DNA of 64,000 nucleotides from Actinoallomurus spadix (lineage in GTDB: Bacteria > Actinomycetota > Actinomycetes > Streptosporangiales > Streptosporangiaceae), in the NCBI RefSeq assembly GCF_024055725.1, contig NZ_JAMXMX010000011.1:186001-250000 (forward strand), in the 5' to 3' direction. The translations under genes and the position numbers were made by a program. The stretch's first letter is position 1, and each line of letters starts with the position of its first letter. Shown here one piece after another: positions 57,894-64,000 of this stretch. The notes beneath the pieces are model-generated. The model made no database searches. It had not been told where the DNA came from and saw only the letters and a list, made by a program, of their open reading frames with translations.

Positions 57894-59183
57894 TCAGCGG
57901 GCGGTGAAGGTGCAGGGCAGGCGCTTGTGGCCGTTGATGAAGCCGGACAGCAGGCGGTCGGGCTCACCGGCGGCGCGGATGTCCGGCACCCGGGTGAACA
58001 GCTCCCGCAGCATCACGGTGATCTCCCGCCGGGCCAGGTTCGCGCCAAGGCAGAAGTGCGGGCCCGGTCCCCCGAACCCGACGTGCGGGTTCGGGTCGCG
58101 GGTGATGTCGAAGACGTCCGGGCGCTCGAACACCGTGTCGTCGCGGTTGGCGGAGTTGTAGAACAGCAGCACCTTGTCGCCGGCCCGGTACGTATGGCCG
58201 TTCAGCTCATGGTCGCGGGTGACGTTGCGCCGCATGAAGATCACCGGCGTGGAGTAGCGCACGATCTCCTCGACGGCCCCGCCGATCCGCCCCTCGAAGT
58301 CCTCGAGGAGCAGCGCCCGCTGGTCGGGGAGGTCGGTGAACAGCTTGAGCGCGTGGCTGAGGGCCGTCCGGGTCGTCTCGTTGCCCGCGACGACGAGCAG
58401 GAGGAAGAACGACCCGAGTTCGCGGGAGGTCAGACGCTCTCCGTCGACGTTCGCGTTGACCAGCGCCGACGTCAGGTCGCCGGCCGGGTGCCGGGCGCGT
58501 TGGCGGCCGAGGCCGGCGGCGAGCCGGTGCAGGTCACGGGCCGCCCAGATGATTTTGAGGAGCGCGCGGGCCGCGGCGGCGCGGCCGACTCGCCCGGGGG
58601 TGATCCCGGTGTACTCCGGGTCCGAGTTGCCGAGGATGACGTTCGTGCGCTCGATGACCCGGGGGTACTCCCGCTCGGGAATGCCGAGCATGTCGCAGAT
58701 GACCTCGGCCGGCAGGCGTGCGGCGACCTTCGCGACGAAGTCCCCCGGACCGGTCTCGATCAGCTCGTCGACGATCCGCGCCGCGCGCCGCCGGACGTCC
58801 TCCTCGGTCCTGGCGAGCATCTTCGGCGTGAACGCCCGGGACACGATCCGGCGGATCTTGGCGTGCCGGGGGTCGTCCATGTTGATCAGTGAACCGAAGA
58901 ACCGCTCCATGTACGCGGGGAAGTCCGGGATGCTGGTCGCGCTCGGCTCGCTGCTGAAGATGTCCGGGTGCCGGCTGGCCTCGCTGACGTCCGCGTGCCG
59001 GACCAGCGCGTAGAAGCCCTCCCCGGGCCGGACGAACGGGACACGGGTCTCGGGGAAGAACGCCGGGTGCTCACGGGCGCGGAGTTCGGCGAAGGCCGCC
59101 TCGCGCTCCTCGACGGGCAATGCCCAGAACTCGAGCGAGGAGAGGCCGGCCTCCGATGGGGCCGGGCCGGACCGGGTCGTCAT
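57894..59183 (-). CDS. Cytochrome P450, conventional
   Basis: A 429-aa class I-type P450 with all usual marks: I-helix VVAGNETTRTAL, K-helix ExxR as EEIVRYSTPV, and haem loop FGGPGPHFCLGANLARRE. MDDPRHAKIRRIVSRAFTP and the SGFINGHKRLP end resemble the actinobacterial CYP124/125/142 group, which hydroxylate sterol side chains or branched lipids. The acyl-CoA dehydrogenase nearby fits that role weakly. The ATG (MTTRSGPAP) has GGAAGGCGG upstream; an earlier ATG at 59213 is possible. No ferredoxin gene is adjacent. Confidence 0.88.
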   Translation of the reverse strand: MTTRSGPAPSEAGLSSLEFWALPVEEREAAFAELRAREHPAFFPETRVPFVRPGEGFYALVRHADVSEASRHPDIFSSEPSATSIPDFPAYMERFFGSLINMDDPRHAKIRRIVSRAFTPKMLARTEEDVRRRAARIVDELIETGPGDFVAKVAARLPAEVICDMLGIPEREYPRVIERTNVILGNSDPEYTGITPGRVGRAAAARALLKIIWAARDLHRLAAGLGRQRARHPAGDLTSALVNANVDGERLTSRELGSFFLLLVVAGNETTRTALSHALKLFTDLPDQRALLLEDFEGRIGGAVEEIVRYSTPVIFMRRNVTRDHELNGHTYRAGDKVLLFYNSANRDDTVFERPDVFDITRDPNPHVGFGGPGPHFCLGANLARREITVMLRELFTRVPDIRAAGEPDRLLSGFINGHKRLPCTFTAR

Positions 59184-59295
59184 GACGCCACCGCCTTCCG
59201 GTTCGACCTCCATGCTCAAGTAAGTGGTCGATTACCGTCAAGGGGGCGGATACGTCCGGGTGGGCCGGTGCCGGTCACCGGCCCACTGGGATGAC

Positions 59296-59646
59296 TCAGA
59301 GGTTCTCCGGCGCCGTCGGCAGTTTGACGGCGGTGAGCAGCATCGTCGAGTCCTCGATCGCCTCGACGCGGTGCCGCGCCTTCGGCACGAAGATCAGGTC
59401 GCCGGTCCGGCCCTCCCAGGAGTCCTCCCCCGCGACGAGCCGGACGCGGCCCTGCAGCACCTGGACGGTGCCCTCCTCCGGGCCCACGTGCTCGTCCATC
59501 GTCGTTCCGGCCTTGAGCGCGATCAGCGTCTGCCGGAGCACGTGTTCGTGGCCCCCGTACACCGTGGTGGCGCTGCGGCCCGCCGAGTCGCTCAGGGCCC
59601 GGTCCAGCTGCTCGCGGGCGCGGGCTTCCAATGACAATTTCTCCAT
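59296..59646 (-). CDS. Cupin-domain protein
   Basis: A 116-aa single-domain cupin. Motif 1 (MDEHVGPEEGTVQVLQG) and motif 2 (GDLIFVPKARHRVEAIED) are present, with histidines and a glutamate suited to metal binding, although the first motif has fewer histidines than usual. This small type is often a sensor or stress protein without known substrate. GGAGAG is close before the ATG at 59646; 59655 is the alternative. It is followed by the P450 and preceded by the TetR gene on the same strand. Confidence 0.82.
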   Translation of the reverse strand: MEKLSLEARAREQLDRALSDSAGRSATTVYGGHEHVLRQTLIALKAGTTMDEHVGPEEGTVQVLQGRVRLVAGEDSWEGRTGDLIFVPKARHRVEAIEDSTMLLTAVKLPTAPENL

Positions 59647-59678
59647 GCTCTCCATCTACCGCAGCGGCGGCGAAAGAT

Positions 59679-60335
59679 TCATCGGCCCGGCGCGCCGTCG
59701 CCTCCCGGCCCGTCGCGGACGACGCCGCCTTCTCCCGGCCCGGACGGTTCGCCGCCCTCGCGCAGCCCGTCGAGGAAGAGGCCGACGTAGTAGTCGCCCA
59801 CCGCCGCGGCGCCCAGCGACCCGTCGGGGTGCCACCACGTGCTCAGCTGATGGACCGCGCCGAAGAAGAAGTTCACCGCCAGGTCCGCCGGAACACCGGC
59901 CCGGAACGTCCCCTCCCGCTGGCCCTCCTCCACCAGCGCGCGGAAACACTCGTGGTAGCGGCGCCGCTCCGCCCGTACCGCCTTCTGCTTCTCGGCCGGC
60001 AGCAGGTGCATCGAGCGGAAGAACACCGTGAGCTCGTCCAGGTGCGCGACGCTCGTCTCGATCACGTCGACGGCGGCGGCGCGCAGGCGTTCCTCCGCCG
60101 GGCCGGCGCCGCCCGCGAACCGGCGCAGCCGCTCGGTCTGCAGGGCCAGCAGCCGGTGGTAGATCTCGTACAGCAGGTCGTCCTTGGCCGCGAAGTAGTG
60201 GTACATCGCGCCCTTGGTGACGCCCGCGGCCCGGACGATCTCCTGGACGGAGGTGCCCTCGTAGCCGTTCTCGGCGAACAGCCGGGTGGCCACCGCCAGC
60301 AGCCGCTCCGGCAGCGGGCGCTCGTCCGCCATCAT
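59679..60335 (-). CDS. TetR-family regulator of the acyl-CoA dehydrogenase operon
   Basis: A 218-aa repressor. The HTH reads [20 protein letters not shown] then [22 protein letters not shown]. The C-terminal domain ([15 protein letters not shown] onwards) is that of regulators answering to acyl-CoA-type ligands. It overlaps the end of the dehydrogenase gene by 4 bp (ATGA), so the two are co-translated. The 20-bp palindrome at 61603 is the probable operator for self-control. Confidence 0.9.
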   Translation of the reverse strand: MMADERPLPERLLAVATRLFAENGYEGTSVQEIVRAAGVTKGAMYHYFAAKDDLLYEIYHRLLALQTERLRRFAGGAGPAEERLRAAAVDVIETSVAHLDELTVFFRSMHLLPAEKQKAVRAERRRYHECFRALVEEGQREGTFRAGVPADLAVNFFFGAVHQLSTWWHPDGSLGAAAVGDYYVGLFLDGLREGGEPSGPGEGGVVRDGPGGDGAPGR

Positions 60336-61549
60336 CTCTCCCGGTAGGCGGCGAGCTCACGGCGGGCGATCGACCGCTTGTGCACCTCGTCGGGGCCGTC
60401 CGCCAGGTGCAGGGTCCGCACCCCGGCCCACAGTTCGGCGAGGGGGAGGTCCTGCGAGACGCCCGCGCCGCCGTGCGCCTGGATCGCCCGGTCGATCACC
60501 CGGTTCGCCATCTCGGGCACCAGTGCCTTGATCGCCGAGATCTCCACGCGGGCGCCCTTGTTGCCGACGGTGTCCATCAGCCACGCGGTCTTGAGGACCA
60601 GCAGCCGGGCCTGCTCGATCCGGATGCGCGACTCGGCGATCCAGTCCTGGACGACGCCCTGGTCGGCGATCGGGCCACCGAAGGCGACCCGCGACACGAC
60701 GCGCCGGCACATCAGCTCCAGGGCGCGCTCGGCCATGCCGATGGCGCGCATGCAGTGGTGGATCCGGCCGGGCCCGAGCCGCTCCTGCGCGATGCGGAAG
60801 CCCTCACCCTCGCCGAGGAGGATGTTGCCCGCCGGCACCCGTACGTCCTCGAAGGAGACCTCGGCGTGGCCACCGTGGGTGCCGTCGTCGTAGCCGAAGA
60901 CGTGCAGGCCGCGCTCGACGGTGACGCCGGGCGTGTCCTTGGGCACCAGCACCATGCTCTGCCGGCGGTACGGCGGGGCATCCGGGTCGGTCACGCCCAT
61001 CACGATGAAGATCTCGCACTCCGGGCTGAGCGCGCCGGACGTCCACCACTTACGGCCGTTCAGCACGTACGAGTCGCCGTCCCGCTCGATGCGCAGGGCG
61101 ATGTTCGTCGCGTCGGAGGAGGCCACGGCCGGCTCGGTCATGCAGAACGCCGAGCGGATCGCGCCGTCCAGCAGCGGCTCCAGCCACCGCTGCTTCTGCT
61201 CGGGCGTCCCGAACAGGGCGAGGATCTCCATGTTGCCGGTGTCGGGCGCCGCGCAGTTGAGGGCGACCGGGGCGATCTTCGGTGACCGGCCCATGATCTC
61301 GGCGAGCGGGGCGTACTGCAGGTTGCTCAGGCCGGCGCCGTGCGGCTCGTGCGGGAGGAAGAGGTTCCACAGCCCCCGCTCGCGCGCCTCGGCCTTCAGG
61401 TCCTCGATGATCGGCGGAGTGGCCCACGTGCCGGCGAGCTCGGCGGCCTGCGCGGCGTAGACGGGCTCGGCCGGGTGAACGTGGGAGTCCATGAAGTCGA
61501 GCAGCCGGTCGCGGTACTCGATGGTGGTCTGGTCGAATGCGAAGTCCAT
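60332..61549 (-). CDS. Acyl-CoA dehydrogenase (ACAD10/11-like)
   Basis: A 405-aa flavoprotein that introduces an alpha-beta double bond into an acyl-Co[18 protein letters not shown] and [15 protein letters not shown] are the FAD-contact blocks of the middle beta domain, and [20 protein letters not shown] and [14 protein letters not shown] close the C-terminal helical domain. The sequence type is the ACAD10/11 branch, which handles long or branched and hydroxy-acyl chains. Its ATG is 54 bp from a perfect TetR operator. Works probably with a separate electron transfer flavoprotein encoded elsewhere. Confidence 0.9.
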   Translation of the reverse strand: MDFAFDQTTIEYRDRLLDFMDSHVHPAEPVYAAQAAELAGTWATPPIIEDLKAEARERGLWNLFLPHEPHGAGLSNLQYAPLAEIMGRSPKIAPVALNCAAPDTGNMEILALFGTPEQKQRWLEPLLDGAIRSAFCMTEPAVASSDATNIALRIERDGDSYVLNGRKWWTSGALSPECEIFIVMGVTDPDAPPYRRQSMVLVPKDTPGVTVERGLHVFGYDDGTHGGHAEVSFEDVRVPAGNILLGEGEGFRIAQERLGPGRIHHCMRAIGMAERALELMCRRVVSRVAFGGPIADQGVVQDWIAESRIRIEQARLLVLKTAWLMDTVGNKGARVEISAIKALVPEMANRVIDRAIQAHGGAGVSQDLPLAELWAGVRTLHLADGPDEVHKRSIARRELAAYRER

Positions 61550-61602
61550 CGCCGTCCCCTCGCGAACACGGCCCCTGCGGCCGTCCGTGTGCCCGGCCCT
61601 AG

Positions 61603-61622
61603 CATACCGACTGGTCGGTATG
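61603..61622. promoter_or_regulatory. TetR operator palindrome
   Basis: CATACCGAC-TG-GTCGGTATG is a perfect 9-bp inverted repeat of the ACCGACYRGTCGGT kind bound by TetR regulators of acyl-CoA metabolism. It stands 54 bp upstream of the dehydrogenase and, on the leftward strand, next to a TATGCTAG-like -10. Confidence 0.8.
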
Positions 61623-61779
61623 ACGACCGTAAGCAGAGGCGGCCCGATGCGTCAACGCCCCAGGGTGGCGGCCCGGGGAGGCGGCGGCCCGGGGAGGCGG
61701 CGGCCCGCCGCGCCGGCGGGCATCGGCCGCACCGGCCGGAGACACCGTCCCCGGCCACCGGCGCGGGCGATGCCCCCGG

Positions 61780-62277
61780 TCACTGGTGCAGGCCGTGCCC
61801 GGTCTCCTCGTCGCCGCGGTCGACGTCGAGCCCGACGATCGACGCGCACCGGCGGCAGAGCCACTCGGCGACGACGGACTCCGTGTCCATGTCCCGGGTC
61901 CGGTACGGCTTGGCGATCTTTCTGCGGCGCATTCCGTGACCACACGTCGAATGCACCAAGAGACCACAATTCGGACACGGCCAGACATCATCTCCGGGAC
62001 GTTCACAGCCCGGACATACCGGCTCATCGTGATCAATGATGATCGGCTCGAGTTCGGCGCGCCAGACGCGTTCCAGATCAAGATATTCGTCGTTCGGCCA
62101 CGAATCATCGGCCAGCCAGGCGAGGTATTCCTCGTCACCGGGCGGCAGCACCGCGGTCATCGACTCCGGATGGCCGTTCCGGTCGGCGGCGGGGTCCGCC
62201 GCGGACCGGCGGCGTCCACGCACCGCGACCGCCAGGGACAGGAGAACGAGCGGGAGGCTCCAGAGAAGAATGTTCAC
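61780..62277 (-). CDS. Membrane-anchored zinc-ribbon protein
   Basis: A 165-aa protein, GTG start, with an N-terminal membrane anchor (VNILLWSLPLVLLSLAVAV), a basic stop-transfer stretch (RGRRRSAAD), an acidic middle (DEEYLAWLADDSWPNDEYL) and two or more CxxC pairs (VCPGCERPG, PCPNCGLLVHSTCGHG, LCRRCAS) that should bind zinc. A long in-frame upstream extension looks non-coding. The family is unknown; the layout suits a membrane-tethered scaffold or regulator. Confidence 0.7.
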   Translation of the reverse strand: MNILLWSLPLVLLSLAVAVRGRRRSAADPAADRNGHPESMTAVLPPGDEEYLAWLADDSWPNDEYLDLERVWRAELEPIIIDHDEPVCPGCERPGDDVWPCPNCGLLVHSTCGHGMRRRKIAKPYRTRDMDTESVVAEWLCRRCASIVGLDVDRGDEETGHGLHQ

Positions 62278-62479
62278 ATTCCCACATCCGCGGAGGCGAT
62301 CATGAGGCGGAGCGACAGGAGACGGGGAAGCACCGCTGTACCCACAGTGACGTCCTTTCATGAGTCGCTGTCGGGGGGCGCAAGCGATCATGCATGCGGG
62401 GCGTAAAACGGTAGAACAGTACCGAATCCAGCTCGGCCAGGGAAATCGATCAAACAATTTCGTGTGTTACCAGCGCGTT

Positions 62480-62494
62480 GTTCAAATTATGAAC
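62480..62494. promoter_or_regulatory. AT-rich inverted repeat
   Basis: GTTCA-AATTA-TGAAC, a perfect 5-bp inverted repeat, sits in the unusually AT-rich 62440-62505 part of the interval between the conservon GTPase and the zinc-ribbon gene. It may belong to the promoter of the latter. I see no gene in 62278-62553. Confidence 0.3.
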
Positions 62495-62553
62495 TGGAAC
62501 GTTCCATCGCTGCCATGGATCTTCACCCGATGGCCACTCCTGGACGCGCCCGC

Positions 62554-63156
62554 TCAGCCTGCGGGGATACGCCGGCCGGCGAGCCGCAGCGCGTGCTCGA
62601 CGACGGACACGAGGACCAGCTTGGCCGACTCCCGCCGCCGCACGTCGCACAGGATGATCGGCACGTCGGGGTCGACGTCGAGGGCCGCGCGGACCCGGTG
62701 CACGTCGTACCGCGGGGCGCCGTCGAAGCAGTTGACGGCCACGACGAACGGCGTGCCGCGCTGCTCGAAGTAGTCGATCGCCGCGAAGCCGTCGGCCAGC
62801 CGCCGGGTGTCGGCGACGACCACCGCGCCGGCCGCTCCCCGCACGAGCTCGTCCCACATGAACCAGAACCGGTGCTGACCCGGCGTCCCGAAGAGATACA
62901 GCGCCACGTTGTTCCGGAAGGTGATGCGACCGAAGTCCATCGCCACCGTCGTGGTCTCCTTGGCCTCGACCCCGGACGTGTCGTCGACGCCGATCCCCAC
63001 GCCGGTGAGGGCCTCCTCCGTGCGCAGCGGCCGGATCTCACTGACCGTGCCGACCAGCGTGGTCTTGCCCGCCCCGAACCCACCCGCGATGAGAATCTTG
63101 ATCGCCGTCTGCGAGTCCTGCGCGGTGGCGCCGGAGTCAAAGTGTGAATGGCTCAT
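62554..63156 (-). CDS. cvnD: Conservon small GTPase
   Basis: A 200-aa Ras/MglA-like GTP-binding protein of the CvnD group. P-loop GGFGAGKTTLVG (25-36), switch region TSGVEAKETTTVAMDFG, DxxG-equivalent LFGTPGQHRF and NCFDGAPRYDV (NKxD equivalent) are visible. In conservons it works at the membrane with a histidine kinase-like protein, a roadblock protein and a DUF742 protein, in a switch comparable to eukaryotic G-protein signalling. Here it starts 4 nt after the roadblock gene, and the DUF742 gene that usually lies in between is missing. Confidence 0.92.
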   Translation of the reverse strand: MSHSHFDSGATAQDSQTAIKILIAGGFGAGKTTLVGTVSEIRPLRTEEALTGVGIGVDDTSGVEAKETTTVAMDFGRITFRNNVALYLFGTPGQHRFWFMWDELVRGAAGAVVVADTRRLADGFAAIDYFEQRGTPFVVAVNCFDGAPRYDVHRVRAALDVDPDVPIILCDVRRRESAKLVLVSVVEHALRLAGRRIPAG

Positions 63157-63160
63157 CGGC

Positions 63161-63586
63161 TCACGCCCCCTCCGGCGGTCCGCCCGGGCTCCCGGCCGCC
63201 GAGCGGGCGGACGTGGCCAGATGACGGCGGACCCGCTTGACGAGCCGCGCCATCTCGTACGCGATCAGGCCGATGTTGGCATCGCCCTCGCTCACGACCG
63301 CCAGGCAGGTGCCGTCCCCCGCCGCGACCACGAACAGGAACGCCTTCTCCAGCTCGATCACCGTCTGGCGGACGCCCCCGCCCTCGACGCGCTCGCTCAC
63401 CGTCCGGGCCAGGCTGTAGAGCCCGGCCGCCAGCGCGGCGAACCGCTCGGCCTCCGCCGGGTCCATCCCCTGCGACGTCCCCATCGGCAGTCCGTCGCCG
63501 GTAAGGATCATCGCGTGCCGCACCCGGGCGACACGCCCGACGAGATCGTCGAGCAACCAGTTCAGCTCACCGGTCGTATCCAGCAT
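63161..63586 (-). CDS. cvnB: Conservon roadblock/LC7 protein
   Basis: A 141-aa roadblock-fold protein (ELNWLLDDLVGRVARVRHAM, SEGDANIGLIAYEMARLV) that regulates the GTPase. The C-terminal 25 residues (TSARSAAGSPGGPPEGA) are flexible. It lies between the histidine kinase (ends 63608) and the GTPase, in usual conservon order. Confidence 0.92.
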   Translation of the reverse strand: MLDTTGELNWLLDDLVGRVARVRHAMILTGDGLPMGTSQGMDPAEAERFAALAAGLYSLARTVSERVEGGGVRQTVIELEKAFLFVVAAGDGTCLAVVSEGDANIGLIAYEMARLVKRVRRHLATSARSAAGSPGGPPEGA

Positions 63587-63607
63587 CCGCCCCTCACCTT
63601 CGCGCGG

Positions 63608-64000
63608 CTACTCATCGAGGTCCGGGGCCTGGCGGCCGCGCTGCCACCCCCGTTGAAGCGATGCCATGAGCGACCGGGTCTCCTCCGGCGGACGGGTCGT
63701 CATCGCGTCGCCGGCCGCCGGTTCGGGCGCGACCGGCTCTCTGCGGAGCTGCGGGGCGAGGTTCGCCTGGCGTACGCGCCTCGGCAGTTCGGGGGCGTCG
63801 GGGTCGGTCCATCCCTCGTACGGCGCCTGGATGTCGTCACCCGCCCAGCCGGAACCGGCCCAGTCCGGCACGGACCAGGCGGGCCGGTCGTCCGGCCACT
63901 GCGGTTCCTCCGGCCACGGGGCCTCTTCCGACCACGGGGCTTCCTGCGACCACTGGGCCTCGGCCTGCCACGGGGCACCGTCCGACCACTGGACCTCTTC
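63608..64000 (-). CDS. cvnA: Conservon sensor histidine kinase, C-terminal end only
   Basis: The frame runs off the right edge; only the last 130 residues are seen. The very end (LPRRVRQANLAPQLRR, then PPEETRSLMASLQRGWQRGR) is the typical tail of CvnA-type nitrate/nitrite-sensing-like kinases. Before it lies a low-complexity tail with tryptophan every six residues (QWSDGAPW, AQWSQEAPW, SEEAPWPEEPQW). Catalytic domains must lie beyond the window. It heads the minus-strand conservon. Confidence 0.8.
   Translation of the reverse strand, partial: EEVQWSDGAPWQAEAQWSQEAPWSEEAPWPEEPQWPDDRPAWSVPDWAGSGWAGDDIQAPYEGWTDPDAPELPRRVRQANLAPQLRREPVAPEPAAGDAMTTRPPEETRSLMASLQRGWQRGRQAPDLDE

Noticed and set aside
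62278-62457. 60-residue N-terminal extension of the zinc-ribbon protein
   Set aside because: The extension lacks coding bias and a ribosome site; the GTG at 62277 begins directly with a membrane anchor.
1-64000. CRISPR arrays, tRNA or rRNA genes, insertion sequences
   Set aside because: No regularly spaced repeats, cloverleaf-like segments, rRNA landmarks or transposase motifs were seen. Short tRNA genes could still be missed by eye.

Overview
The window is high-GC DNA with a strong G/C bias at third codon positions, frequent GTG starts and many short or overlapping gene junctions. The families present point to a soil actinomycete, probably of the Streptosporangiales (Actinomadura/Actinoallomurus-like). 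They include a conservon (histidine kinase, roadblock protein, small GTPase), DUF397 and DUF5753 regulators, a CYP157-like P450, Ser/Thr kinases with beta-propellers and Tat-exported glycosidases. The genus is an inference. I saw no rRNA or tRNA gene, CRISPR array, transposase or phage gene.

1-5.4 kb: the end of a pentapeptide/beta-helix-like membrane protein, then three diverged copies of an unrecognised membrane-anchored protein of about 315 aa on the minus strand, with an aldo/keto reductase between copies two and three. 5.4-9.2 kb: an asymmetric heterodimeric ABC exporter. 9.2-18.8 kb: small units: an MDR oxidoreductase facing an XRE regulator, a GNAT acetyltransferase, a P450 lacking the ExxR arginine, a lipoprotein, a PfkB kinase, a GON-domain secreted protein, a stretch of gene remnants, and a hydrolase behind a leader peptide. 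18.9-23.2 kb: two coupled Ser/Thr kinases with propeller sensor domains. 23.2-30.2 kb: two DHFR/RibD-like reductases, a three-gene coupled minus-strand operon (DUF6879 type), a DUF5753 regulator with a damaged DUF397 partner, and a FAD monooxygenase with a TetR regulator.

30.2-56.9 kb is the centrepiece, an L-rhamnose locus of about 27 kb. Four large exported glycosidases (three GH78-like, one GH106-like) and a sugar isomerase homologue lie next to a divergent pair of transcription units. Leftward are rhaT-P-Q-S (ABC importer), rhaM (mutarotase), rhaI (isomerase) and rhaEW (aldolase/lactaldehyde dehydrogenase). Rightward are a LacI regulator, lutABC (L-lactate oxidation) and rhaB (kinase). 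Together they give a complete route: rhamnoside, rhamnose, rhamnulose, rhamnulose-1-P, DHAP plus L-lactaldehyde, L-lactate, pyruvate. An 11-bp element is found downstream of the predicted rhaT start point, in related form in the lacI promoter, and again exactly inside lutA, where it forces AT-ending codons.

57-64 kb: a secreted trypsin-like protease, a conventional P450, a cupin, an acyl-CoA dehydrogenase/TetR operon with a clear palindromic operator, a zinc-ribbon membrane protein, and a conservon running off the right edge that seems to lack its DUF742 gene.

All functional calls come from reading the sequence and recalling families; no database search was possible.
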